Notes: generated by a model from the letters alone, not told the origin. 64,000 bases of DNA from Lederbergia galactosidilytica (GCF_017873565.1 NZ_JAGGKH010000001.1:124001-188000); one strand, 5' to 3'. Positions 32,966 through 42,741 are shown, counted from the stretch's first letter. Numbers and translations: made by a program.

Positions 32966-34024
32966 TTATTTGAAAAGAAATACTTTATCTAAAACTTTTG
33001 TAGATTGACGCTCGATCACTTTCGGTTGTAAGATAATATCCACTTGTTTAGTTTCTTCTCCATCTAATTGATCCAGTAGAAGATTACATGCCATCCTTCC
33101 CATCTCATAATCTGGTTGTTGGATTGTTGTTAAAGGAGGTGTCATCATCTGGGAAAATTCAATGTTATCAAAGCCGATAACAGACATTTGCTGAGGAACC
33201 TTTATCCCTTGGTTAGCTAATTCATTCATCACGCCAAATGCAGTCATATCATTACAAACAAATATAGCTGTCGGTAAATCAGAACATTGTAATAATTTTT
33301 TAGTTAGGTCAATACCATTTTTAAACTCATAGTTTCTTTCAGATATTTCCTCTTCCCTTGAAGCAATTTGAATCCATTCCCTTTCGACTTCAATTTCGTA
33401 TTTTTCCAACGCCTGCTGGTAACCTTCATATATACTAAGTCGACTTGGCCTGGTTAATGGGGAACTTATAAACGCAATTTTTCTATGGCCTTTTTCTATT
33501 AAATGCTCTGTTGCCAAAAAACCCCCTTTTCTAAAATCAAATTGAATTTGACTACTTTCCAATCCCTCAATTGTTTGGTCAAATGCTACAACATTTAGCC
33601 CTTTTTGAACTAAAGCTTCAACCAATTCTTTATTAGAAGAAATGGATGAAACAATTAACCCCCTTACCTGTTTTTCAAATAGTGTTTTTAAATATTCCTC
33701 TTCCAGTTCTGAGCTGCGATGAGAGTTACATAAAAGCACATGATAACCTCTACTCCTAGCAATATCTTCAATTCCTAAAACAATGGAAGAATAAAAAGGA
33801 TTAGTAATCGAGGGGATGATTACACCTATAGTCATGCTATTATTTGTTTTCAATTGTCTGCCAATCATATTAGGTATATAATTTAATTCCTTTGCTACTT
33901 CCTTTATTCTCTCTTTTAACTCGTTACTAACTGGATAGTTACTATTGCTTAAAACACGTGAAACCGTAGCTGTCGAAGTTTTTGCTTTTCTAGCTATATC
34001 ATAAATGGTTGTCTGTTTTTTCAT
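32966..34024 (-). CDS. LacI-family transcription repressor of the glycan operon
   Basis: A 352-residue repressor. The N-terminal helix-turn-helix TIYDIARKAKTSTATVSRVL and hinge (NYIPNMIGRQLKTNNSMT) are followed by a periplasmic-binding-like effector domain (GVIIPSITNPFYSSIVLGIE, IFVCNDMTAFGVMNELAN, VIGFDNIEFSQMMTPPLTTI). The gene lies upstream of the transport operon on the same strand. Palindromes at 32898 and 32924, and a related half-conserved site at 34041 just before its own start, suggest it represses both the operon and itself. The inducer is expected to be a sugar from the pathway. Confidence 0.88.
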   Translation of the reverse strand: MKKQTTIYDIARKAKTSTATVSRVLSNSNYPVSNELKERIKEVAKELNYIPNMIGRQLKTNNSMTIGVIIPSITNPFYSSIVLGIEDIARSRGYHVLLCNSHRSSELEEEYLKTLFEKQVRGLIVSSISSNKELVEALVQKGLNVVAFDQTIEGLESSQIQFDFRKGGFLATEHLIEKGHRKIAFISSPLTRPSRLSIYEGYQQALEKYEIEVEREWIQIASREEEISERNYEFKNGIDLTKKLLQCSDLPTAIFVCNDMTAFGVMNELANQGIKVPQQMSVIGFDNIEFSQMMTPPLTTIQQPDYEMGRMACNLLLDQLDGEETKQVDIILQPKVIERQSTKVLDKVFLFK

Positions 34025-34040
34025 TTCTTCCTCACCTTAA

Positions 34041-34056
34041 AAGTAATCGATTTCTG
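34041..34056. promoter_or_regulatory. Degenerate LacI-type operator O3 (autoregulatory)
   Basis: AAGTAATCGATTTCTG resembles the two perfect operators (TAGTAATCGATTACTA) with one half degenerate. It lies 17 bases upstream of the LacI-family start codon. Confidence 0.5.
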
Positions 34057-34594
34057 TAAACATTTCTAATCCCTATTTGAAACTTAGAATATTCTTCGGA
34101 ATTAAACAATCTGAGTAATATAAACCCCTTAACGTTTTTCCTTCTGTTCATCAAATAACAAATTCGGTTTGAGAACAAAGAAATCCCAATAACATTCATG
34201 CTGTAACAACAAAGTCAATTTAAAATATCTAGTTCATATCTCGCTCCATTTAACTAAATTAACACAAGGTTCTGATATCTTCAAAAATAGCTTCTCTATT
34301 CTTACCACAATTTCTCTGTGTTATTAATTTACTGGAGGAACTTCTAGAAGACAAGTCTTTTAAATGTCTTTTTATGACCTTTAACTGTCTTTTAATCACT
34401 GAACTTTTGAAAAGTTAGTTTATTAATAGTCTACTTAGCTTTGTTTACTGCTATTTATCAGGATTTGTTTATTGAGGTCATTTGCAAGCAATCTCCATCT
34501 TTGGTTTCTTCATGTTAATTCAAGGATGAAAATCGATGTCTACGTTTTTTCAAAGTGTCTAAGATCTCTGACACTTGATTTAGAGCAAAAAATA
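34057..34594. other. AT-rich intergenic region, no gene seen
   Basis: Some 540 bases between the LacI gene start and the tmRNA terminator. I found no supported ORF or RNA. The motif GTCTTTTA recurs three times around 34355-34397, and a promoter for the LacI gene must lie in the left part. Confidence 0.5.
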
Positions 34595-34628
34595 AAGCAT
34601 AAAGTTTCCAAACGGAAATTTTATGCTT
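34595..34628 (-). terminator. Second terminator downstream of tmRNA
   Basis: On the minus strand AAGCATAAAATTTCC-gtt-TGGAAACTTTATGCTT is followed by TATTTTTTG: a strong stem with U-tract. Confidence 0.75.
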
Positions 34629-34654
34629 AGATTCTTATAAAAATATAAAAAAAA

Positions 34655-34677
34655 CCACCAAAATATGTATTTGGTGG
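34655..34677 (-). terminator. Terminator overlapping the tmRNA 3' end
   Basis: On the minus strand CCACCAAA-tacatat-TTTGGTGG is followed by a run of eight T. The left arm contains the CCA end of the tmRNA, so processing must remove the hairpin. Confidence 0.75.
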
Positions 34678-35037
34678 AGACGGAGGGAGTCGAACCCTCG
34701 TCCAGAAATATCGCCACTTAAGCGTCTACGAGTGTAGTCGATATATTATTGTTTCGCAACTTCTTCAGCCTATCGACAGGCTTCCAAAGTGCTAGCCTGA
34801 TTCATCTCTTCCTTGGCCCCCAGGCGGAGAGCTTCCGGCGTATCCCACTAAGAGTGAGTCCCTTACCCTACCACATGGGCGATGGAGGGAGGAACCGCAT
34901 TAGGCCTTAATTAGGCAGCTAGTGCGAAGTTATTGTTTTCTTTGCCAGTTATTATTGGCGTTGACGTTTTGACGAGGCCGATCCCCTCGACTCGCAACCT
35001 AAGCTCAAACTATCCCTGTCGAATCCGTAACGTCCCC
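34672..35037 (-). ncRNA. ssrA: tmRNA (ssrA)
   Basis: A 366-nt tmRNA that rescues stalled ribosomes and tags their products for proteolysis. The 5' end GGGGACGTTACGGATTCGAC and the 3' end GGTTCGACTCCCTCCGTCTC plus CACCA form the tRNA-Ala-like acceptor stem (GGGGACG with CGTCTCC) and T-arm. The tag ORF lies at 34911-34946 and reads GGC AAA GAA AAC AAT AAC TTC GCA CTA GCT GCC TAA, giving (A)GKENNNFALAA, a typical Bacillus-type degron ending ALAA. The encoded CCA is present. The partner gene smpB lies about 4 kb upstream on the same strand, separated by an unusual insertion. Confidence 0.97.
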
Positions 35038-35122
35038 ATTATAATATGGAATGAGGAGATAATCTCCGGCTCCAATCCAAGCGGGAACTCGAAATAGATA
35101 AAGCCAATTGCTTACGTTTCTT

Positions 35123-35150
35123 ATTATAACACATCAACACAAAACATCAA
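35123..35150 (-). promoter_or_regulatory. Probable tmRNA promoter
   Basis: On the minus strand TTGATG (35145-35150) and a perfect TATAAT (35123-35128) are 16 bases apart. Transcription would start near 35115, leaving a leader of about 80 nt that RNase P would remove. Confidence 0.65.
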
Positions 35151-35189
35151 GGATTCACGATTGCCAATATTTGCTGCCTACGAATCAGC

Positions 35190-35339
35190 TCACTTAAAGA
35201 TCTGCTCAAGCTCAAATGTTACATGATCGAAAAGAAAGGATTGGACAATCTCAGGATGTTTATAAGTATTTGTTTCAGTTACTTCATTTTCTTCAAAATA
35301 GTCAATCGTAATGTCACGATTGAATCGATTGACAATCAT
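35190..35339 (-). CDS. Small protein of 49 residues, unknown
   Basis: A short frame beginning MIVNRFNRDITIDYFEENEV and ending FLFDHVTFELEQIFK, with an AAGGTG ribosome binding site seven bases before the ATG. It is acidic and predicted to be soluble, with no cysteine or membrane helix. It sits 60 bases downstream of the MFS gene on the same strand, just before the tmRNA promoter. I do not recognise the family. Balanced amino-acid use and a good ribosome binding site favour a real gene. Confidence 0.5.
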   Translation of the reverse strand: MIVNRFNRDITIDYFEENEVTETNTYKHPEIVQSFLFDHVTFELEQIFK

Positions 35340-35399
35340 GCTATTTCACCTTATAGCGATATTAGCTAATGAACCACAAATTGACAAACATATAATCCT

Positions 35400-36617
35400 T
35401 TATAGATCTACTCCCTCAGAATCAGCTTTCACTTTGTATTTCGCGTCTTTTCGGATCCACATCCACAAAAGACTGAAACCAACAGCACCGAACATTGCGA
35501 TCCCTGTGCTTACTTGATACATCATTTGCGGCCCAAATGTTCCAAACAACCAGCCACCAAAAAATCCGGCAATAATCCCTGAAATGCCTCCCCATGTAAG
35601 GGCATAGACGGCTTGTCCACTTGCCCGTAATTCAACAGGGATCAATTCAGCCGTTAATGTCGTTCCTATGTAATAATAACCACCAAAACTAATACTATGA
35701 AGCATTTGAATAAAGATAATTTGCACTGGTGATACCGCAATCGACATAAGGTACCAGCGAAACACAAATAATAAACTGACAACAATCAAACAGCCAATCA
35801 TAACTGGGATATTTCGTTTTAAATAGCGATCAAACAATAGAAATACAGGCACTTCAAAAATAGCGGTCAAAAAGGCGGCCCAACCAATTAGAACAACAGA
35901 TCCTCCTAATTGGTCAATATATAAAGAATTGAAAGTTTGATTCATCGAATTTGGCACTGAAATCAAAACCCCTAATAAAACAAACACTAGAAAGTATTTA
36001 TTTCCAAATAAAGCTTGTCCATATCCGCCTTTTGCTATTTTCTTTGTCCCTTCTACTTTTCCAGTTGGCAGCTTAATCGTAAACAAAATCGTTAGAAACA
36101 ACATGGCACTATAAACGATCCAAAGATTATCAATCCCAATCCAATCAATTAATGGACTAACTGCAACAGCCAATAGTGCCCAGCCTAGGGAGCCCCATAG
36201 TCGAAACGAGCCAAATTTATAGCTTGTCCCTTCAATTGTGTTCAAGATCAAACTATTGCTTTGTGAAAATAATGGAGTTTGGAAAAGAAAAAAACAAAGC
36301 ATTGCAATAAACGCCCATACCATTGAATCAAATTGAAAAACAAATTGCACTATAATTAAGTTACCTATCAGCATAATCACTAAAATACGGCGAATATTCT
36401 GTAGGCGATCACTCCAATATCCCCAGAAAGGATTGGCAAAGATTGAAACGAACGGTCCACCGGCCATAAGCATGCCAATGGCCATTTTATTAAACCCTGC
36501 ACTTTGAAAATAAAGTGGAAAAAAAGAAAGTAAAATTGAAATAGAACCGTAAAGAAAAAAATTAAACAGTTTAACATGATTTAGAGTACTTTTGTTTACT
36601 ACATTTACATGAGCCAA
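35400..36617 (-). CDS. MFS transporter (MFS_1-like / nucleoside-sugar proton symporter type)
   Basis: A 405-residue major facilitator with twelve predicted helices. The first (LFNFFLYGSISILLSFFPLY) is followed by the loop motif GYWSDRLQNIRRI between helices 2 and 3, and by AELIPVELRASGQAVYALTW in the second half. These fit the MFS_1-like group that includes YwbF and phenylpropionate-permease-like carriers. The start is uncertain: a TTG at 36617 fits AAAGGA, whereas the frame is open to 36635. The gene follows a Gfo/Idh gene and a TIM-barrel isomerase gene on the same strand, so it probably imports their substrate, such as a sugar or inositol derivative. Confidence 0.8.
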   Translation of the reverse strand: MAHVNVVNKSTLNHVKLFNFFLYGSISILLSFFPLYFQSAGFNKMAIGMLMAGGPFVSIFANPFWGYWSDRLQNIRRILVIMLIGNLIIVQFVFQFDSMVWAFIAMLCFFLFQTPLFSQSNSLILNTIEGTSYKFGSFRLWGSLGWALLAVAVSPLIDWIGIDNLWIVYSAMLFLTILFTIKLPTGKVEGTKKIAKGGYGQALFGNKYFLVFVLLGVLISVPNSMNQTFNSLYIDQLGGSVVLIGWAAFLTAIFEVPVFLLFDRYLKRNIPVMIGCLIVVSLLFVFRWYLMSIAVSPVQIIFIQMLHSISFGGYYYIGTTLTAELIPVELRASGQAVYALTWGGISGIIAGFFGGWLFGTFGPQMMYQVSTGIAMFGAVGFSLLWMWIRKDAKYKVKADSEGVDL

Positions 36618-36688
36618 GCAAATGTTCCTTTCCAAATTGGAATTATTTTGCAGCCAGTAGCCCCTTAAAGAGAAGCTACCAGCTTATC

Positions 36689-37816
36689 TTATAATGAAAT
36701 AGCGGTCGACATTGATTTTTCCATTACTTCTGCTGCGGAAACTTCTTCCCCTCGTCGATCTGATAGATAAATGGCTTCACTTATTAACATTGTTTGCAAG
36801 GCAATATTTGCCGTTGGTAAAAGCTTTACTCTTCCCTGCAGTGCTGCGATCCAATGCTGCTGCGATGAATCATAGGCATCTTCATTTTCTCTTAGACGAT
36901 GGCGGCGAATATCCATCGCGTTAAGGTCAACAGTACTATTCAAATCAAGATCGCTTACTGTCGAGAAAAAACTAAATGGTGTTGCTTCTCCTCCAGCTCT
37001 CATGGAAGGCAAACGAATACCACCTAAAGAACCTAAAACACTAGATGCTTCAAAATCCCCCATATGAGCTGACCATGCTTCCCTTATATCAAGGGTTAAC
37101 CCATCTGCAAATTTCACGAACCCTAGCGCTAATTCCTCCACATCAAATTGACTTTCCGCTCTTCTCACTGGATCCATTTCCATTTCTTGATAAACCTTCC
37201 CGGAAATTCTAGTCGGTATCGGGCTATCTAACAAATATAACATTTGTGCAATATGGTACACGCCCATATCAATTAGCGCCCCACCAGTTGCCGTTGCTTT
37301 ATTCGTAAAAAACTTAGTCCCATACCCATCCACAAATGGTCGTCCTCTTCTTCGAAAACCATTAGAACGTGCATGATAAAGTTTTCCTAGTTTTCCATCA
37401 TCAATTAAAGCTTTCGCTGCCTTTGTTTCTTTTTGATAAAGCGTTCCCAATTGAATATGCAACATTTTTCCGGTTTCTTTTGCTGTTTCTACCATTGCAT
37501 TTCCATCAAAATAAGTGCCAGCGATCGGCTTTTCACAGTAAACATGCTTACCAGCCTTTAATGCAGCGATCGAAATCGGTGCATGAAAATTATTATGCAG
37601 GCAAACATCCACAGCTTCAATATCATCTCTTGCTAATAGATCGCGGAAGTCTGTATACACATGTTTAATTTTATATTTAGCGGCAACTCTTCTTGCTTCT
37701 TGCTCATTTTGGTCACATATTGCAACGACCTCTACATCTTCTATCGCCTCATATAACGCCAAATGTCTTTTACCAATTTGCCCTACTCCGATGATGCCAA
37801 TTCGAATCTCCCGCAT
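36689..37816 (-). CDS. Gfo/Idh/MocA-family oxidoreductase
   Basis: A 375-residue oxidoreductase with canonical NAD loop RIGIIGVGQIGKRHLALYE, the catalytic-Lys motif GKHVYCEKPIAGTYFD and the active-site segment GGALIDMGVYHIAQMLYLLD. This class oxidises sugars, inositols or their glycosides. It overlaps nothing but follows the isomerase gene after 31 bases. The start is the ATG at 37816 with GGAGGGGG just upstream; the longer frame to 37846 overlaps the upstream gene end by context only. Together with the isomerase-like protein and the MFS carrier it forms a three-gene cassette. Confidence 0.85.
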   Translation of the reverse strand: MREIRIGIIGVGQIGKRHLALYEAIEDVEVVAICDQNEQEARRVAAKYKIKHVYTDFRDLLARDDIEAVDVCLHNNFHAPISIAALKAGKHVYCEKPIAGTYFDGNAMVETAKETGKMLHIQLGTLYQKETKAAKALIDDGKLGKLYHARSNGFRRRGRPFVDGYGTKFFTNKATATGGALIDMGVYHIAQMLYLLDSPIPTRISGKVYQEMEMDPVRRAESQFDVEELALGFVKFADGLTLDIREAWSAHMGDFEASSVLGSLGGIRLPSMRAGGEATPFSFFSTVSDLDLNSTVDLNAMDIRRHRLRENEDAYDSSQQHWIAALQGRVKLLPTANIALQTMLISEAIYLSDRRGEEVSAAEVMEKSMSTAISL

Positions 37817-37847
37817 AGTCCCCCTCCATTTTCCATTATGCTTCATG

Positions 37848-38651
37848 CTACTCTTCCGTTTTTTTAATCAATCGTTTCACTGCACCTAATAACCATTCGA
37901 TTTCGATATATTGATGTTTCTCTGCATTATGTTCAACACTCCAATATCCATCATATCCACAATCTTTTAACATCCTAATTATACTTTCTCCATTTTCGGC
38001 TGTAGCTGTTCTCGCATCAAAATGTGTATGACAAACCCATGGAGCAATCATTTCATCTCCAATACTCTCATCCTCTTGCCAGCGCCCAATATGTAATAAA
38101 ATGCCAAAATTTGGATGATGAACAGCTTCAGCGATTTTCTTTAAGTTTTTCGGACTTAATGAAGGACCTGTATGATTTTCTGGGCCAATCTTATAACCTA
38201 GATTAGCTGCCCGATCACAGAATTCCTTGTAGCGTTTTACAATATATTCAAATTGCTCTTCTTCCATCCCCATTGCAAAATCTGGATGTGAGCCGAAATG
38301 TCCCCCTGTATCAATCCGAATTGTTTTAGCTCCAAGTATTTCACCGACTTTTAAATGTTTCAGGGCATTTTGATAAAGAATTTCGCGTTTTGCTTGATCT
38401 GGATCCCATATATGTGCCCCATCAATTGCATAATTTGCTAAAGTCATTTCTCTCTCATCTAATGCTTCACGAACCTTTTTTATATACTCTTCCTCGGGAA
38501 CCTCAAAACTACGATTGGCAAACTGCCCATTCCAAAAATCAACTGTATCCAAACCATATCGATATTTAACCGCTTCCAAATATCCGAAAATATCCATTTT
38601 CCCTTCATACATCGTATTTCTAAATGAATATCCCCCAATGGATAATTTCAT
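37848..38651 (-). CDS. Sugar phosphate isomerase/epimerase-like TIM-barrel protein
   Basis: A 267-residue xylose-isomerase-like TIM barrel (AP endonuclease family 2 fold). It begins MKLSIGGYSFRNTMYEGKMD. Candidate metal ligands are in AKTIRIDTGGHFGSHPDF, GYKIGPENHTGPSLSP (Glu/His), HPNFGILLHIGRW, CHTHFDA and YWSVEHN. Such proteins act as ketose epimerases, inosose isomerases/dehydratases, or, when paired with Gfo/Idh enzymes, as eliminases of 3-keto-glycosides. GGGAGG precedes the ATG. It is the first gene of the cassette with Gfo/Idh and MFS genes placed between smpB and ssrA. Confidence 0.82.
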   Translation of the reverse strand: MKLSIGGYSFRNTMYEGKMDIFGYLEAVKYRYGLDTVDFWNGQFANRSFEVPEEEYIKKVREALDEREMTLANYAIDGAHIWDPDQAKREILYQNALKHLKVGEILGAKTIRIDTGGHFGSHPDFAMGMEEEQFEYIVKRYKEFCDRAANLGYKIGPENHTGPSLSPKNLKKIAEAVHHPNFGILLHIGRWQEDESIGDEMIAPWVCHTHFDARTATAENGESIIRMLKDCGYDGYWSVEHNAEKHQYIEIEWLLGAVKRLIKKTEE

Positions 38652-38800
38652 AGATAAATAGCCTCCCTTGTCAGTTAATGCTAATCTTATTTTACCATTA
38701 TTTTCAAACTACTCCATATTTTTGTTTTATTCTCCATAAATGCATTAAGCCGCTATTGGCTGAAGTTTGCATAATTGTAACTTAAGAGATAGATTCAACA

Positions 38801-38843
38801 AAAAAAGTTGTCCAGCATTAGTTTATGCGCTGTCCAACTTTTT
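38801..38843. terminator. Terminator downstream of smpB
   Basis: AAAAAAGTTG-TCCAGC ... GCTG-TCCAACTTTTT forms an imperfect stem with A and T runs on either side. It separates smpB from the downstream isomerase cassette. The rest of the 290-bp gap shows nothing else I can name. Confidence 0.65.
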
Positions 38844-38943
38844 CATCACTAAAAAAACTTTAATTTTCCCATCAAGGTTGAGAGGGAAGGGAGAAATCCT
38901 TATCCTCCCTATTTACACATCTTGCACATTTATGGGCTTATCA

Positions 38944-39411
38944 TTACATTTTTTGCCGTTCGCGAAAAGCCCTTTCGATATCTCGTTTCGCTTCTTTTCG
39001 TTTTAAATCTTCGCGTTTATCATATTTCTTTTTCCCTTTGGCGAGTCCAATTAATACTTTTGCATAGCCATTTTTTATATAAATTTTTAGCGGGATGATC
39101 GAGTAGCCTTGTTCTTTTGACTCTCCAATTAATTTACTGATTTCTTTACGATGCAATAATAATTTTCTTGTACGCAAAGGGTCATGATTATAGCGATTCC
39201 CTTGTTCATATGGACTAATATGGACATTATGTAAGAATAATTCACCATTATGAATCCGTGCAAAGGAGTCTTTTAAATTGACCCTCCCAGCCCGAATGGA
39301 TTTAATTTCTGTCCCCTGTAAAACCATTCCAGCTTCGTAAGTTTCCTCAATAAAATAATCATGGCGCGCCTTTTTATTTTGCGCAATTAGTTTTCCTTCC
39401 CCTTTAGGCAT
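38944..39411 (-). CDS. smpB: SsrA-binding protein SmpB
   Basis: A 155-residue protein that binds tmRNA and delivers it to stalled ribosomes. Diagnostic segments are [55 protein letters not shown] and [12 protein letters not shown], with a basic C-terminal tail ([20 protein letters not shown]) that inserts in the decoding channel. Length matches the family. GGGGGG precedes the ATG. It follows rnr after 85 bases, the order usual in Bacillus, but its partner ssrA is displaced by three foreign genes. Confidence 0.97.
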   Translation of the reverse strand: MPKGEGKLIAQNKKARHDYFIEETYEAGMVLQGTEIKSIRAGRVNLKDSFARIHNGELFLHNVHISPYEQGNRYNHDPLRTRKLLLHRKEISKLIGESKEQGYSIIPLKIYIKNGYAKVLIGLAKGKKKYDKREDLKRKEAKRDIERAFRERQKM

Positions 39412-39496
39412 TATCTCCCCCCCTTTAGAATGTGTGTATTTGTTTCTTTATTATACACGAAGAAGAAAAAGGGTAGAAGTCACTCCCCCTACATCG

Positions 39497-41815
39497 CTAT
39501 CGACTCTTCTTGCCTGCTTTTTTGCTTTTATTACGATAAGCTTTTTTCTTCTTTTTCCGTGGCGGTCTTGTAGACCATTCTTCATCAGATTGGCTTCCCT
39601 GTGGCCCCTTAGATTTATTTCCCTTTTTCAATTTAAGGATTTGTGGTTTTGTTTCACCATCCTGCTTAGGTCGCCTCTGTTTCATTCCCACAATTTCAAA
39701 ATCAATATCATGTTCATCTTTATTAACTTTGATTACCCGGACAGTAATCTCATCACCAATGCGGTAGACACTTCCTGTTCTTTCCCCTATCATGGCTAAA
39801 TGTCGTTCATCATAATGATAGTAATCATCTGTCATATAACTTACATGAACAAGACCTTCAATTGTATTAGGCAACTCGACAAATAAACCGAAGTTGGTAA
39901 TGGAACTAATAATTCCATCAAATTCTTCCCCAATCTTGTCTTCCATATATTCTGCTTTTTTCATTTCATCTGTATCTCGTTCCGCCTCAACGGCACGACG
40001 TTCTCTCTTAGATGTATGATCCGCAATATCTGAAAGCTCTGCATTCCATTTTTCTCGTGTTTGCTCATCCAATTTTCCTTCAAATAAATACGTTCGGATC
40101 AAACGGTGAACGATTAAATCAGGATAACGGCGGATAGGCGATGTAAAATGAGTGTAGAACTTCGTTGATAAACCGAAATGGCCAATGCTTTCTGGATCAT
40201 ATTTCGCTTGTTGCATCGAGCGTAGCATAACTGTGGAAATCACCATTTCTTCTGGTTTCCCTTTAACTGTCTCAATGATTTCTTGAAGAGCACGTGGGTG
40301 TACAGAATTTGCCGTTCCACGGACAATCAATCCAAAATTTGTAATAAACTCAAAGAATCTTTGCAGTTTATCTTCTTTTGGATCTTCATGAATCCGATAA
40401 ATAAATGGAACATCCATCCAATGGAAACGCTCTGCCACTGTTTCATTAGCAATTAACATAAATTCTTCAATGATCCGTTCTCCAATCGATCGTTCACGTA
40501 TCACTACATCAGTCGGTTTTCCATCCTCATCCACTAAAACCTTAGCCTCTTTAAAATCAAAATCAATGGCTCCGCGCTTCATTCGTTTCTTTTGTAAAAC
40601 ACCTTGAAGCTCTTCCATCAACTCAAACATCGGGACAAGGGGTTCATATTTCTCCCGTAATTCTTCATCTTTCTCGATTAAAATACGGTTCACAGCTTCG
40701 TAGGTCATTCGCTCTGTCGTCTTAATTAATCCGGGAAAGATCTCATGGCTCACTACTTCCCCCTGACCATCAATTTCCATTTCACAAGAGATTGTAAAGC
40801 GGTCGACTTGTGGATTTAGTGAACAAATACCATTAGATAAACGATGGGGAATCATTGGAATCACACGATCTACTAAATAAACACTTGTACCGCGCTCATA
40901 AGCTTCCCGATCAATCGCGTCTCCCTCACGAACATAGTAACTCACATCAGCAATATGCACACCTAATTTATAATGACCATTTTCTAAACGGGTTAAGGTG
41001 ACTGCATCATCTAAATCCTTAGCATCTGCTCCATCAATTGTCACAATCGCTTGATCCCGTAAATCGCGCCGATTGGGAATATCCTCTTCATCAACAACAT
41101 CCGGTATTTGGTTAGCTTGTTCCATGACCTCTTCTGGGAAAGCCAGCGGGAGTTCATGCTGGTGGATAATCGATAAGATATCAATACCCGGATCATTTTT
41201 ATGCCCAAGAATTTCAGTGATTTCTCCTTCAGCATTTTTCCGATCTTCAGGGAATGTTGTAATATGGACAACAACCTTATGACCATCGATCGCCCCCATG
41301 CTCTTATTTTTTGGAATAAAAATATCGTCGGCAATCTTTTTATCATCGGGAATCACAAAGCCAAAATATTTAGATTCAGAGTATGTTCCGACAACTTTTT
41401 CAGAACCACGTTTTAAAATTCGAACGACTGTACCTTCCCGTCGTGTTCCTTTGCTTTCGTTTGCAATCCGGACCAAAACATGATCCCCATGCATAGCACC
41501 ATTCTTCTCATGAGGTGGAATGAAGACATCATCAAGGCTTTTATCATCTGGAACTAAAAAAGCAAAACCTTTCGAATGCCCTGACAAAGTTCCCCGCATC
41601 AAATTCATCTTTTCTGGTAAACCATAGCGATTACTTCTTGTTCTCACTACCATACCTTGCTCTTCCATATAAACAAGGGCCTTTACAAGACTTTTAAAAT
41701 CTTCAGCCTCTGTAACTTGTAAATCCTCTTCGATCTCACTAACAGTGAGCGGTTTTGCTTTTTCCTGCAGATAATCTAATACTTTATCTATAAAAATCTG
41801 TCTATTCTCATCCAT
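39497..41815 (-). CDS. rnr: Ribonuclease R
   Basis: A 772-residue 3'-5' exoribonuclease that degrades structured RNA and helps tmRNA-mediated quality control. Domains in order are an N-terminal winged helix (1-65), two cold-shock domains (about 70-230), the RNB catalytic domain with the Asp cluster [10 protein letters not shown] (261-270), an S1 domain (about 640-720, [19 protein letters not shown]) and a Lys-rich tail. The frame opens at 41836, but AAGGAGG inside it directs the start at 41815. The gene is 21 bases after the est gene, in the conserved secG-est-rnr-smpB order. Confidence 0.96.
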   Translation of the reverse strand: MDENRQIFIDKVLDYLQEKAKPLTVSEIEEDLQVTEAEDFKSLVKALVYMEEQGMVVRTRSNRYGLPEKMNLMRGTLSGHSKGFAFLVPDDKSLDDVFIPPHEKNGAMHGDHVLVRIANESKGTRREGTVVRILKRGSEKVVGTYSESKYFGFVIPDDKKIADDIFIPKNKSMGAIDGHKVVVHITTFPEDRKNAEGEITEILGHKNDPGIDILSIIHQHELPLAFPEEVMEQANQIPDVVDEEDIPNRRDLRDQAIVTIDGADAKDLDDAVTLTRLENGHYKLGVHIADVSYYVREGDAIDREAYERGTSVYLVDRVIPMIPHRLSNGICSLNPQVDRFTISCEMEIDGQGEVVSHEIFPGLIKTTERMTYEAVNRILIEKDEELREKYEPLVPMFELMEELQGVLQKKRMKRGAIDFDFKEAKVLVDEDGKPTDVVIRERSIGERIIEEFMLIANETVAERFHWMDVPFIYRIHEDPKEDKLQRFFEFITNFGLIVRGTANSVHPRALQEIIETVKGKPEEMVISTVMLRSMQQAKYDPESIGHFGLSTKFYTHFTSPIRRYPDLIVHRLIRTYLFEGKLDEQTREKWNAELSDIADHTSKRERRAVEAERDTDEMKKAEYMEDKIGEEFDGIISSITNFGLFVELPNTIEGLVHVSYMTDDYYHYDERHLAMIGERTGSVYRIGDEITVRVIKVNKDEHDIDFEIVGMKQRRPKQDGETKPQILKLKKGNKSKGPQGSQSDEEWSTRPPRKKKKKAYRNKSKKAGKKSR

Positions 41816-41836
41816 TTCCAAGCCCTCCTTGGTCAC

Positions 41837-42583
41837 CTACTCCGTCCAATCTAAGCTTTCGAGAAATTGATAAATATCCTCATGAAGGATTTCCTTTTCC
41901 GGACCTAAAGTAATCACATGTCCAGATTTTTCATACCATTTAATATCTTTCTGGGATGATTCCACCTCATCGTAAATGATATTGGCACTTTCTGGATTAA
42001 TCATTTGGTCATTTCTTGCTTGTACGACAAACATGGGATTATAAATCATATCTACAGATCCTCGAACATCCGCAATCAATTCCTGTAAAGCTTTTAAAGT
42101 GTTCATGGGTGTTTTTTTAAATTCAATCATTTCTTGTTCAATTTGTTCCGCTGATTTTCCTTCAAATTGTTTATATTCTTTTGCATACTGTACAACTCCG
42201 TCATACATTGCTTCCTCTGTTTTAAAAAATACGGGGGCACACATGGGAATTATTCCCTTTACAGGTACAGTGTATCCCAGTTTCAAAGAAAAAACACCAC
42301 CAAGCGAAAGTCCGGCAACAGCGATTTCCTCATGTCCCAAATCTTTTAAGTGTTGGTAACCATTCATCACGTCCTGCCACCAATCCTCTGGACCTGTATG
42401 AAGCAACTCTTCGGGCGGAACACCATGTCCTTTATAGATAGGTGCATGACTTGTATAACCTTTCTTTTCAAGAAAACGTGCTAGCATCCGAACATCCGCA
42501 CTATTTCCTGTAAATCCATGTAATAATAAGACAGCTCTCTTACCTGCTTTAAATGTAAATGGCTGTGGTGCTTTAATCTTCAT
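41837..42583 (-). CDS. est: Carboxylesterase of the Est/YvaK type
   Basis: A 248-residue alpha/beta hydrolase close to the Geobacillus/Bacillus carboxylesterase encoded beside rnr. The nucleophile elbow is GLSLGG with Ser93; the triad is completed by Asp192 (QARNDQM) and His222 (KSGHVI). [13 protein letters not shown] supplies the oxyanion hole. It probably hydrolyses short-chain esters or monoacylglycerols in the cytoplasm; the physiological substrate is not known. GGAG precedes the ATG. It lies between secG and rnr as in B. subtilis (yvaK). Confidence 0.92.
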   Translation of the reverse strand: MKIKAPQPFTFKAGKRAVLLLHGFTGNSADVRMLARFLEKKGYTSHAPIYKGHGVPPEELLHTGPEDWWQDVMNGYQHLKDLGHEEIAVAGLSLGGVFSLKLGYTVPVKGIIPMCAPVFFKTEEAMYDGVVQYAKEYKQFEGKSAEQIEQEMIEFKKTPMNTLKALQELIADVRGSVDMIYNPMFVVQARNDQMINPESANIIYDEVESSQKDIKWYEKSGHVITLGPEKEILHEDIYQFLESLDWTE

Positions 42584-42741
42584 TTTTCAAAACTCCATTT
42601 CTTTATATCTATCCGGTGGACCTCTTAGTTTAGTTTAAACAAAGATCGAGCGAACAATCCAGAAAAATGATCGTTATTCTGCTAATTTCTCTATAACTAA
42701 GTGGTAGAACTTATCGAACTAAAATAGCCAAAAAAATAAAA

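Noticed and set aside
34672-35037. A separate tRNA gene at the tmRNA 3' end
   Set aside because: The tRNA-like acceptor and T-arm belong to the tmRNA; there is no D-arm or anticodon arm of a normal tRNA.
38767-39006. Plus-strand ORF opposite the end of smpB
   Set aside because: Shadow frame over smpB and its terminator with no start signals.
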